Source: a virus
Direction: 5' to 3' (one strand)
DNA: 45,548 nucleotides
Virus record (IMG/VR): IMGVR_UViG_3300033148_001204
Span: 1-45,548 of that record
Positions 15,966 to 22,728 of the stretch are shown here, one piece after another. The position numbers and the translations under genes were made by a program. The notes beneath the pieces were generated by a model. It ran no database searches and was not told the DNA's origin. It worked only from the letters and a program-made list of their open reading frames with translations. Numbering within the stretch: the first letter of the stretch is position 1; each line of letters opens with the position of its first letter.

Positions 15966-17095
15966 TGATAGTAACTTCGATAAGTTTAACAGACCACAGA
16001 ATTGATGTGAAGTTTTCAGATTATATATCTAAGGCATTAAATTGCACTAGGTATTTATCTGCTAACACTACTCATTTAATAGTTACTAATGGTATGATTG
16101 ATTCAGCAAATCCTAAAGTATTAAAGGCAATGAAAGAGTTACCTAGTATCTATTTGATTGACGACCATACTTGTTGGATACCTGATTTAATAGAATATCC
16201 TTTATGTACTATATACAGTCAATTCACAGAGCATCCAACAGATAAGCATACTCCTATGAAATATTTTCAAGTGAGTAAGTTAGCTTTGTTTGATGAATTA
16301 TTCTCTGTTCTAGAGCCTAGAGCAGAGAAACAATATGACTATGTTTATTGGGGTAAGTATAAAAAAGAACGACATGAGCAATACTTTAAGTATTTAAGAT
16401 TTGGTACTTATGTTATAGGTAAGAACTATCCTAAAGAGCTTGGGGACCGAATGGTTATAGGTAAATTTACCAAAGACTTAGATGTTTTAAATAAAGAGAT
16501 TAGTAAGGGTGCAAAGACTAAAATATTCGGTGATGAATTTCATGATGGTGTAAACTTGCCTTATCGTATCTATGAAGCTCTTATGAACTGTGTACAACCT
16601 GAAATAGCTAGAGAGTTATTAGGTACTCAAGAGATACCGCCTATTGGCTATATAATGGAGTATATAGAAGGTACAATTAGTTCTTTTGTATACAAGAAGC
16701 AGTTAGATAGAGATAGACAAGCTATCGTAGACGAATTAGATACTATGTTAAATGATTTACACTACGGTACTAATATGGTGGAAGCTAATGAATGTTTAAC
16801 TAATGATGTAAATAGCGTAACAGATATATTAAAAGAGAGAGGTAAGATATATGGTTCTTATGTTCATGGCGTACATTGTAGAGCTACTATTATGGAAGCT
16901 TTAAATGAACTACATATTGATTGTAATGGTAAATCTTTAGAGCCTAATGTTCAAGTAGTATTTAGTGATTTAGTTTTAAAACTTATGAGAGCAGCTTCTA
17001 GCCCTTCTCATTCAGATAGCTGGTTAGACCTTGCTGGATATGCTAAATTGATTAACGATATGGTAGAGGAGCAACCTGATGAATTTCACAGTTAA
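15965..17095 (+). CDS. Putative GT-B glycosyltransferase fused to DUF6378
   Basis: 376 residues in two parts. Residues 1-235 resemble a GT-B glycosyltransferase: a first alpha/beta half, then YDYVYWGKYKKERHEQYFKYL (residues about 124-144), FGTYVIGKN and LPYRIYEALMNC at 198-209, matching the sugar-nucleotide half of such enzymes. Residues about 280-366 match DUF6378: DILKERGKIYG, then DLVLKLMRA and DSWLDLAGYAKLI. DUF6378 is common in phages and looks like an all-helical nucleotide-related domain; its activity is not established. The stop codon overlaps the next gene by 17 bases. The fusion next to a dCMP-hydroxymethylase-like gene suggests a role in modifying hydroxymethylcytosine. Glycosyltransferase call moderate; DUF6378 call fairly firm. 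Confidence 0.6.
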   Translation: MIVTSISLTDHRIDVKFSDYISKALNCTRYLSANTTHLIVTNGMIDSANPKVLKAMKELPSIYLIDDHTCWIPDLIEYPLCTIYSQFTEHPTDKHTPMKYFQVSKLALFDELFSVLEPRAEKQYDYVYWGKYKKERHEQYFKYLRFGTYVIGKNYPKELGDRMVIGKFTKDLDVLNKEISKGAKTKIFGDEFHDGVNLPYRIYEALMNCVQPEIARELLGTQEIPPIGYIMEYIEGTISSFVYKKQLDRDRQAIVDELDTMLNDLHYGTNMVEANECLTNDVNSVTDILKERGKIYGSYVHGVHCRATIMEALNELHIDCNGKSLEPNVQVVFSDLVLKLMRAASSPSHSDSWLDLAGYAKLINDMVEEQPDEFHS

Positions 17096-17735
17096 TGATA
17101 TTAGACAAGAGTTTAAAAGGTTACACTCTGCTGGTAAGGTTAACAAGAGAGGCATGCTTGAGATTCAAGGTGCTTCTTTTATTGCTGATGAAGAAACTAT
17201 TGTTGGTACTCGTAATGAAGAGTATATAGCTATTGAAATGGATTGGTATCTTAGTCAAAGTAGAAATGTTTATGACATGACTAAGACTCCTAAAATTTGG
17301 AGAGATATAGCTACTCCTGATGGGTATATAAATAGTAACTATGGTTATCTAGTTTATGGTGATGATAATAACAATCAGTTCCAAAAAGTTATTAGAACTT
17401 TAAGACGACGACCAGATTCTAAACAGGCTACTATGATTTATACTAGACCTGAAATACATCAGCAAGCATTCGATGGAGGTAGACGAGATTTTATTTGTAC
17501 AAACACAGTTAACTATAACCAAGACTTGTATGACGAAAATAAGATTAATGCTATTGTTCAGATGCGTAGTAATGATGCAGTGTTTGGGTATAAGAATGAC
17601 TTCCATTGGCAACGGTATGTACTCAATGAGGTATGTAAAGCAGTAGGTAAGCAGCCTGGTAAGATACTTTGGCAGTGTGCTTCTTTACACATTTACCCTC
17701 GTCATTTTGATTTGATATCTTCATTATTTGATTAA
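17079..17735 (+). CDS. Thymidylate-synthase-fold enzyme, probable dCMP hydroxymethylase
   Basis: 218 residues. Thymidylate synthase signatures are all in order: E53 in EMDWYL, W74 in WRDI, YGY, R111-S114 in RPDSK, nucleophile C140, RSND with R163/S164/D166, and HIY with H204 and Y206. The base-recognising Asn of thymidylate synthase (E. coli N177) aligns with D174 in GYKNDF. Asp at this position is the hallmark of cytosine-specific hydroxymethylases such as T4 gp42. It therefore likely makes 5-hydroxymethyl-dCMP from dCMP with methylene-tetrahydrofolate. It is shorter than T4 gp42. Last gene before a strong terminator. Confidence 0.8.
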   Translation: MNFTVNDIRQEFKRLHSAGKVNKRGMLEIQGASFIADEETIVGTRNEEYIAIEMDWYLSQSRNVYDMTKTPKIWRDIATPDGYINSNYGYLVYGDDNNNQFQKVIRTLRRRPDSKQATMIYTRPEIHQQAFDGGRRDFICTNTVNYNQDLYDENKINAIVQMRSNDAVFGYKNDFHWQRYVLNEVCKAVGKQPGKILWQCASLHIYPRHFDLISSLFD

Positions 17736-17747
17736 GATATAATCATT

Positions 17748-17787
17748 AATATCTCTTCATATCTAATCAATATGAAGAGATATTTTA
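17748..17787 (+). terminator. Strong 15-bp hairpin terminator of the replication operon
   Basis: AATATCTCTTCATAT (17748-17762) pairs perfectly with 17770-17784 around CTAATCA, followed by a T-rich tail. It is 12 bases after the stop of the hydroxymethylase gene. A second smaller hairpin, TATCTATAT/ATATAGATA, follows directly. Confidence 0.8.
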
Positions 17788-17840
17788 TTATCTATATATT
17801 TATATAGATAGAGAATAAAAGTGCGTGTAGAGAATATAGA

Positions 17841-17894
17841 TTAAGATAGATTTAAGATTAAATTAAGATAAATTTAATTTAATTATGATATAAT
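17841..17894 (+). promoter_or_regulatory. Promoter with a four-step TTAAGA array
   Basis: TATAAT at 17889-17894 with an extended -10 TG. TTAAGA at 17841, 17852 and 17863, and TTAATT at 17874, form steps of exactly 11 bases; the last two are 26 and 15 bases upstream of the -10. Drives the HTH/ligase operon with a leader of about 20 nt. Confidence 0.75.
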
Positions 17895-17919
17895 ATAGCA
17901 TAAATTAAAGGATAATAAA

Positions 17920-18135
17920 ATGCAAAGAATAAATCAAATAGTGCTAGACTTATTAGAGAACCATACACCTACTGATATATCATGGAAGCTAGATGTTTCT
18001 ACTGCTATGGTAAGTACATGGAAAAATAAGACTAATGATTTCGTACCAAGATTACCGGTTGCAGCTAAACTATATCATGCATATGGCAAAGTTGTATACC
18101 CTTATGCTGAACAAGCTTTAAAGGAATATACATGA
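17920..18135 (+). CDS. Small helix-turn-helix protein
   Basis: 71 residues. PTDISWKLDVSTAMVSTWKN (residues 17-36) is a clear HTH pattern like that of phage repressors and small terminase N-termini. The rest is helical and basic. Being first in its operon, just after a TTAAGA array, it may be an autoregulator. DNA target unknown. AAAGGA precedes the ATG. Confidence 0.7.
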   Translation: MQRINQIVLDLLENHTPTDISWKLDVSTAMVSTWKNKTNDFVPRLPVAAKLYHAYGKVVYPYAEQALKEYT

Positions 18136-18323
18136 GTAAATTTATAACTACCAATGGTATTACATTTAAGAAGACTGACCTTAAAAGAATAGAGCGATAT
18201 AGTGGTGGAGATACTTTATACATAGTAGTAGCAGGTAAGAAAGACCCTATCTGTATTAAGTGTGAAGATGAAGTTACACTCGAAAATAAAAGACAAGAAC
18301 TCCTTGCATTGGCAGACTCATAA
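18132..18323 (+). CDS. Hypothetical protein
   Basis: 63 residues, strand-rich N-terminal half (FITTNGITFKKTDLKRIERY) and a helical end. ATGA overlap with the HTH gene. No recognised family. Confidence 0.6.
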   Translation: MSKFITTNGITFKKTDLKRIERYSGGDTLYIVVAGKKDPICIKCEDEVTLENKRQELLALADS

Positions 18324-18324
18324 A

Positions 18325-19512
18325 ATGATACCTATGGAGCATCAAATAGAAGGTGCAGACTGGGCTCTTCAAACTGTAAGAGACTATGGGTTTGCTTATC
18401 TATCCTGGCAAGAGAGAACTAGAAAAACTCTTACTGCTTTATTAGCTGTTGAGAATAGTAAAGCCAAGACTTGTTTGGTTGTAACTAAGAAACAAGCAAT
18501 GGATGGTTGGATTGAAACTTTAGCAGCATGGAAACATGAAACTAAGTTTGTAGTTATTAACTATGAGAGTATACATAAGATTAAAGGTAACTTTGATTTT
18601 ATTATTCTTGATGAATCACACCATGCTATTTCTAGTACTGGTAGGCCCTCTGCAACATGGAAGAAAGTAATGATGTTTACTTTTAAGAAGCCAATAATAT
18701 ATTTATCGGCTACTCCATATGCAGAACATTTAGGGTTGATATATCATCAGTTAAAATTGAGTCATTGGACTCCTTTTAAACAGAGAAACTTCTATGACTT
18801 CTTTAGACTATATGGAATTAGTTGTATGACTAGGACTCCTTATGGTTTAAAGGAAACTTATAGTAAGTATAAAGATGAAGAGATACTTGAGATATTAAAA
18901 CCATATTTTGATTTTAAGACTCGTAAAGAGGTTGGTATAGAGCATGAACCTAGTGTTAATGTTATAACTATTCCATTGCTAGATACTACTAAGTCTTGTA
19001 TTGAAGAGTTAATGAAGAAGGAACTATTGGTAGTTGGTGGAGATAATATACTAGCAGATAGTCCTATGAAGTTAAGAATGATGCACTATCAGATAGAGGG
19101 TGGTACATTAAAGATAAGGGATAAGAAGTCTATACATCTTAGATATGGGCAAGAGAAGGTAGCTTATATAAAGGAGAATTATGACCAAAGTAAGATTGCT
19201 ATTATGGCGCACTTCATTGAGGAGCGTAGTTTGCTTAGCAAGGCGTTCCCAAAAGCACTTATTCTATCGAGTGATGGACATGCAGAAGGAGTTGACTTAC
19301 ACACAACAGACAAGCTACTTGTATACAGCATGTCGTTTAAGACAAGTAAATACACTCAAAGACTTGCTCGCCAAGCGAACCACGATAGAGCGACCCCTAT
19401 CGTGGTAGATATATTAGTTGCTAATAAACCTGGAATTGGTTTTGAAGTTTATAAAGCTGTTGCAATCAAGAAACAAAACTTTGATAAGAACAGTTACGAA
19501 AGGATATGGTAA
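18325..19512 (+). CDS. SF2 (SNF2/DEAD-like) helicase with a degenerate Walker A
   Basis: 395 residues. Motif II is DESHH (D96-H99), motif III LSATP (128-132), and the C-terminal half has SSDGHAEGVDL and QRLARQANHDR, matching motifs V and VI with the arginine finger. The Walker A equivalent reads WQERTRKTLTALL: the Gly before Lys is Arg (R33), where relatives have GKT. Activity may be altered or the Arg may be tolerated. Start at 18325 (MIPMEHQIEG) places the Q-motif-like region at the N-terminus; a longer frame overlaps the previous gene. A ribosome site is weak here. Confidence 0.8.
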   Translation: MIPMEHQIEGADWALQTVRDYGFAYLSWQERTRKTLTALLAVENSKAKTCLVVTKKQAMDGWIETLAAWKHETKFVVINYESIHKIKGNFDFIILDESHHAISSTGRPSATWKKVMMFTFKKPIIYLSATPYAEHLGLIYHQLKLSHWTPFKQRNFYDFFRLYGISCMTRTPYGLKETYSKYKDEEILEILKPYFDFKTRKEVGIEHEPSVNVITIPLLDTTKSCIEELMKKELLVVGGDNILADSPMKLRMMHYQIEGGTLKIRDKKSIHLRYGQEKVAYIKENYDQSKIAIMAHFIEERSLLSKAFPKALILSSDGHAEGVDLHTTDKLLVYSMSFKTSKYTQRLARQANHDRATPIVVDILVANKPGIGFEVYKAVAIKKQNFDKNSYERIW

Positions 19513-19790
19513 TGAAGAAAAGATTTAATGGCGATAGAGGTATGGTGAAGTGTGGTAGTGATACAATGTATTCACCTGATGAAAAGAAGAAGTTACTTAA
19601 GCGAAATATTAAGAGTAATAAAGCTAAAGTTAAAAAACTAATGTCTTATATGGATAACCTTAAAGATATGCATATGGATTATGATTTTAATCACCAAGCT
19701 ATAACAGATTTAGTAGGTAATGTTTATATTCAATTAGATAGTGCTAAGGGTGAGATAGACTCTTCTAAGCTAGAGTTAAAGAAGATATAA
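19512..19790 (+). CDS. Hypothetical basic coiled-coil protein
   Basis: 92 residues, Lys-rich, two long helices. Start at 19512 is the TAATG overlap with AAGGA 8 bases upstream; an ATG two codons earlier is too close to the ribosome site. No family recognised. Confidence 0.6.
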   Translation: MKKRFNGDRGMVKCGSDTMYSPDEKKKLLKRNIKSNKAKVKKLMSYMDNLKDMHMDYDFNHQAITDLVGNVYIQLDSAKGEIDSSKLELKKI

Positions 19791-19960
19791 TGTGGTATAA
19801 GAGATTAGTATTTGTATTAATTATATTAGCTATGTTTATTTTAGTAGATTATATATGGTATAAAGCAGGTGGAGTTAAAATGGACTTTGCTCTTACACTT
19901 ATAACTATGGGTGGATTCTTTACACTTGTATATATAAAAGATGGAAAGGACTTTGAATAA
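19790..19960 (+). CDS. Small two-helix membrane protein (56 residues)
   Basis: Begins MWYKRLVFVLIILAMFILVD with a basic N-terminus, then a second hydrophobic helix around residues 31-49 and a charged end DGKDFE. Both ends use TAATG overlaps with neighbours, good evidence of translation. Orientation by positive charges: N-in, C-in. Role unknown. Confidence 0.55.
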   Translation: MWYKRLVFVLIILAMFILVDYIWYKAGGVKMDFALTLITMGGFFTLVYIKDGKDFE

Positions 19961-20148
19961 TGAAAGATTGGTATAAAAGACTATTAGATGAAGAAGCCGA
20001 GCTATTTATTAAAATAGAAAAGCTTGCTCACTTTAGAAAAACAGCTAAATTACCTGATGAAGATTTAGACTTGTTGAGAAACCAGTGCATAGTAATGAAT
20101 GACTACATACGAATTTTAAGAACAAGGATTAACCGTGGCAAAGATTAA
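19960..20148 (+). CDS. Small helical phage protein (resembles crAss001_48-related family)
   Basis: 62 residues. The pattern WY.RL..E..EL...I.KL..F..T..LP.EDL.LL..Q...M..Y..IL..RI matches a small helical family widespread in phages, known to me as crAss001_48-related. Function is not known for the family. Coupled to the previous gene; overlaps the ligase start. Confidence 0.6.
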   Translation: MKDWYKRLLDEEAELFIKIEKLAHFRKTAKLPDEDLDLLRNQCIVMNDYIRILRTRINRGKD

Positions 20149-21016
20149 TAAAGCCTTAGACTATAATAAATTGCTTATAGAGCAAGGCAAAGGTAAACTA
20201 CTTAATAAGCATATAAAGTTTCCTTTATATGCTACTACTAAGTATGATGGTAACTATGTAGCTATTCATGTGAGAAAAGGTAGAGCTACTTTCACTACTA
20301 GTGGAGGGTTTAATTATACCCATAGAGATGATGGAGGTTATATCTTTAAGAATGCAGAAGATGGTGTATACCTTGCTGAGCGTATTTGGGGTAAGGGATT
20401 ACTTGGAGATAGAAATCGTTGTAACCTTAGAGGCTCTAAACCTATTCAAACCAGTACAGACCATACATATAAAGTGTTTGACTATCTTACACATTCTGAA
20501 TATGTAAGAGGTAAGGCTAGAGTTGATTATGATTCAAGGTATAAGTGTTTACTACTATGTAATATACCTTATATGTATATAGCTGAGAGAGTTAAGATTA
20601 ATGATATGAAAACTTTAAAAGCATATCTTAGATTGATTGTTAATCAAGGATATGAAGGTTTAATGGGTATGGACCCTGAGTGGTATTGGAAAGCTACTAC
20701 ATCTAGGACGATTGATTTATTTAAATTCAAAGATAGACCTACTGTTGATTTACTATGTATTGGAGTAAATGCTGGTGAGGGTAAATATGAGGGTATGATT
20801 GGCTCATTGAAACTCATAGATAGTAAAGGAAGGGTAGTAAATCCTGGTAGTGGTATGAGTGATGAAGATAGATTACAAGACCCTGACTTCTTTATAGGTA
20901 AAGTAGTTGAAATGTTCTATGAGCAAATAGTACATACTTATATACAACCTACATTTGGTAGTGAGTATGAGGGTGTATTGATTAGAGAAGATAAAACAAA
21001 AGAGGAGATAGATTAA
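20135..21016 (+). CDS. ATP-dependent DNA ligase
   Basis: 293 residues, a compact T7-like ligase. Motif I is KYDG with K36 as the adenylated lysine. Motif III-like VFDYLTHSEYVRG, motif IV EGLMG and motif V LFKFKD (both Lys) follow, with an OB-fold C-terminus. Start is GTG at 20135 with AAGGAT ahead, overlapping the preceding gene by 14 bases. Seals nicks in replicated DNA. Confidence 0.9.
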   Translation: MAKINKALDYNKLLIEQGKGKLLNKHIKFPLYATTKYDGNYVAIHVRKGRATFTTSGGFNYTHRDDGGYIFKNAEDGVYLAERIWGKGLLGDRNRCNLRGSKPIQTSTDHTYKVFDYLTHSEYVRGKARVDYDSRYKCLLLCNIPYMYIAERVKINDMKTLKAYLRLIVNQGYEGLMGMDPEWYWKATTSRTIDLFKFKDRPTVDLLCIGVNAGEGKYEGMIGSLKLIDSKGRVVNPGSGMSDEDRLQDPDFFIGKVVEMFYEQIVHTYIQPTFGSEYEGVLIREDKTKEEID

Positions 21017-21192
21017 TGGAAGTTAAAATAGAACAACGTAGAGAATATGAGTTACACGTAAAAAGTTTAGTTGCTAAAATGCAAGTAAGTTCTAAGCATA
21101 AAAGTGCCTTTAGAAAACTTGCAATGAAGTGTTTTGATGATGGTGTACTGTTTACACAAAGTAATTTAATTGTGGAGGTTCAAGATGAGTGA
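21016..21192 (+). CDS. Small basic hypothetical protein (58 residues)
   Basis: Begins MEVKIEQRREYELHVKSLVA, helical and basic. Start overlaps the ligase stop (TAATG) and the end overlaps the next peptide by 8 bases, the spacing typical here. No recognised motif. Confidence 0.5.
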   Translation: MEVKIEQRREYELHVKSLVAKMQVSSKHKSAFRKLAMKCFDDGVLFTQSNLIVEVQDE

Positions 21193-21292
21193 TGATGCTA
21201 TAATAATGTTGCTTTGTTGTGGAGCTGTTTTACTATGTGCAGGAGAGCCAGATTTATATGACTCAATAATAATTTACTTGAATAAGGGGTAA
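21185..21292 (+). CDS. Cys-rich membrane micropeptide (35 residues)
   Basis: MSDDAIIMLLCCGAVLLCAG is followed by a charged stretch and YLNKG. One hydrophobic helix with three Cys. GGAGG 5 bases before the ATG gives it a better ribosome site than most small genes nearby. Two bases separate it from the nuclease gene. Confidence 0.5.
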   Translation: MSDDAIIMLLCCGAVLLCAGEPDLYDSIIIYLNKG

Positions 21293-21294
21293 CT

Positions 21295-21720
21295 ATGTTA
21301 GAGTCAGGTTTTCAAAAGAAAATTATTACTTCTATCGAAGATATCGGAGGAGTAGTAGTTAATGGTACTTATAGTAAGTCAGGAATAGCTGACCTTATCT
21401 GTGGGTGGCCTATGCCTGTGAAGAAACTAACAGAAAAGGAAAAATATTACTTGGTTATAGATTATGGTACAGCTGTATTAGATATGCAACCTCAGATACT
21501 ACTTCATCTTCATGTAGAGGTTAAGACTAAGACTGACTACAATAAACTATTCAAGAAGAACATTAAAGAAGTGAATGGATTGTATATAGTTGACCCAGAG
21601 TTTAGTGGTAGAGAAGTTCTACAAGCTCACAAATTAAATGATGTGAGAAAAAGAGGTGGATTAGCATTGTTTGCTTATTCATTTGAACAAGTACAGGAGT
21701 ACGTAAATGGACACGTTTAA
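21295..21720 (+). CDS. VRR-NUC (PD-(D/E)XK) endonuclease
   Basis: 141 residues. SGIADLI supplies D33 and HVEVKTK supplies E75 and K77, the catalytic triad of the PD-(D/E)XK fold; QAHKLNDVRKRGGLALFAYS is the usual family end. Phage VRR-NUC proteins are candidates for resolving branched DNA before packaging, the role of T7 gp3. Overlaps the next gene by 14 bases. Confidence 0.85.
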   Translation: MLESGFQKKIITSIEDIGGVVVNGTYSKSGIADLICGWPMPVKKLTEKEKYYLVIDYGTAVLDMQPQILLHLHVEVKTKTDYNKLFKKNIKEVNGLYIVDPEFSGREVLQAHKLNDVRKRGGLALFAYSFEQVQEYVNGHV

Positions 21721-21958
21721 ACAATATAGAAGAACAGGGTTATCTGAAATGAGACCAGTTACAGATGCAGAGGCTATGAGTAAATCATTAAATCCTAAGA
21801 TTAGTATTTCGCCAGCAGATAAAGAGAATGGCTCTCCTTATTTGGGAGATATGATTGCTCGTAATCCGAAGAATCATGAAGACCAATGGTTGGTAGCTAG
21901 AGACTATTTTGAAGCTAATTTAGAATTAGTAGAGGAAAAGATTAATGGCAACACTTAA
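21707..21958 (+). CDS. Conserved small phage protein of unknown function
   Basis: 83 residues. The pattern EMRPVTDAEAMSK..ISIS..D....PYLGDMIARNPKN..DQWLVA..YFEANLE recurs in unrelated tailed phages in my memory, with no assigned role. No cofactor motif. Both ends overlap neighbours by 14 bases. Confidence 0.7.
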   Translation: MDTFKQYRRTGLSEMRPVTDAEAMSKSLNPKISISPADKENGSPYLGDMIARNPKNHEDQWLVARDYFEANLELVEEKINGNT

Positions 21959-22184
21959 AAGTATAAAGCATATATGTGATAGATGTGGGGAATCAATAGA
22001 GTCCCCTACAGGTGTAGATGAAGCAATATGGTATCCACAAGAGTGGCAACACATTAGGTTAGGTCAGACAGGAGCTGAACTAGATTTGTGCACAGATTGT
22101 AATGTAGAACTATTGACGTTTATGACAGCTAAAGGCGCAATCAATATGGGAGACGCTATCTTTAATGAAAGAAGGCTTATCTAA
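21945..22184 (+). CDS. Zinc-ribbon protein, last gene of the rightward operon
   Basis: 79 residues with CDRC (C11, C14) and CTDC (C49, C52), a simple zinc ribbon. Its stop TAA at 22182-22184 overlaps the stop of the converging gene on the other strand and lies in the apex of a hairpin. Function unknown. Confidence 0.65.
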   Translation: MATLKSIKHICDRCGESIESPTGVDEAIWYPQEWQHIRLGQTGAELDLCTDCNVELLTFMTAKGAINMGDAIFNERRLI

Positions 22185-22194
22185 GCTTTCTTTC
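22167..22194. terminator. Bidirectional terminator at overlapping convergent stop codons
   Basis: GAAAGAAGGCTTA (22167-22179) pairs with TAAGCTTTCTTTC (22182-22194), with one G-U pair and a 2-base gap that would open to a 4-nt loop. Both stop codons (TAA on plus, TAG on minus) lie in the apex and start of the right arm. A T-rich stretch follows on the plus strand; none is clear on the minus strand. Confidence 0.65.
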
Positions 22195-22309
22195 TTCTAG
22201 TTCTAGCCTTTGACTTAGCTTTTGATTTGGTCTTTGTAAGACTGGACAATTTGCGTTTAACTTTATTGACTAACTTATTATAGTTACGTCTTTGTGCTAT
22301 ATTCTTCAT
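22181..22309 (-). CDS. Very basic 42-residue peptide, last late gene
   Basis: Begins MKNIAQRRNYNKLVNKVKRK and ends ARTRRKKA; about 40 percent Lys plus Arg and almost no acidic residue. AGGAGG lies 6 bases before the ATG at 22309, a very strong ribosome site. It ends the late operon, after internal virion proteins. It could be a DNA-condensing virion peptide, a view based on charge and position only. Confidence 0.65.
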   Translation of the reverse strand: MKNIAQRRNYNKLVNKVKRKLSSLTKTKSKAKSKARTRRKKA

Positions 22310-22341
22310 TTTTTAACCTCCTATGGTTTGGGATAAAGAAA

Positions 22342-22728
22342 TTATTTAGGTATATACCTATTGTTCAGTTCATCATACTTATATTTGTCACGGTCAACTG
22401 AACCAGGTATAGGTACTCCCATATCATACTCTATTGGTTTAATAGAGCCCTTCAATTCATATCTATTTTTCATATCATTATAATCATACTTATCATGGTC
22501 TACAGTTCCGGGTACAGGTACACCCATTTCATATTGAATAGGCTCAGCTCCATGGTCATTAGGTTCATATAAATCAACTTCTCTATTGTAAGTATACCCC
22601 TCATACTCAGGGATATCTTTCATATCTTTAGTAATGGTGTTCTGTCTATACTCTTCTGGTCTATCGAAGAAATCATCGAACTCACCCTTTGTAGGCTCTA
22701 CTGGTTCTGGTGTATCGAAAAAACTCAT
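22342..22728 (-). CDS. Virion-associated protein with a duplicated 32-residue unit
   Basis: 128 residues. Two copies of a unit: P.(Q/E)Y(E/D)MGVP(V/I)PG(T/S)VD.DKY.Y(N/D)(D/E)..NRY, near residues 62-95 and 97-128. The N-terminal half is acidic (FFDTPEPVEP..FDDFFDRP). Overlaps the end of the 811-residue ejection protein by 4 bases (ATGA), so it is part of that module. Probably carried in the particle; no known family. Confidence 0.6.
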   Translation of the reverse strand: MSFFDTPEPVEPTKGEFDDFFDRPEEYRQNTITKDMKDIPEYEGYTYNREVDLYEPNDHGAEPIQYEMGVPVPGTVDHDKYDYNDMKNRYELKGSIKPIEYDMGVPIPGSVDRDKYKYDELNNRYIPK

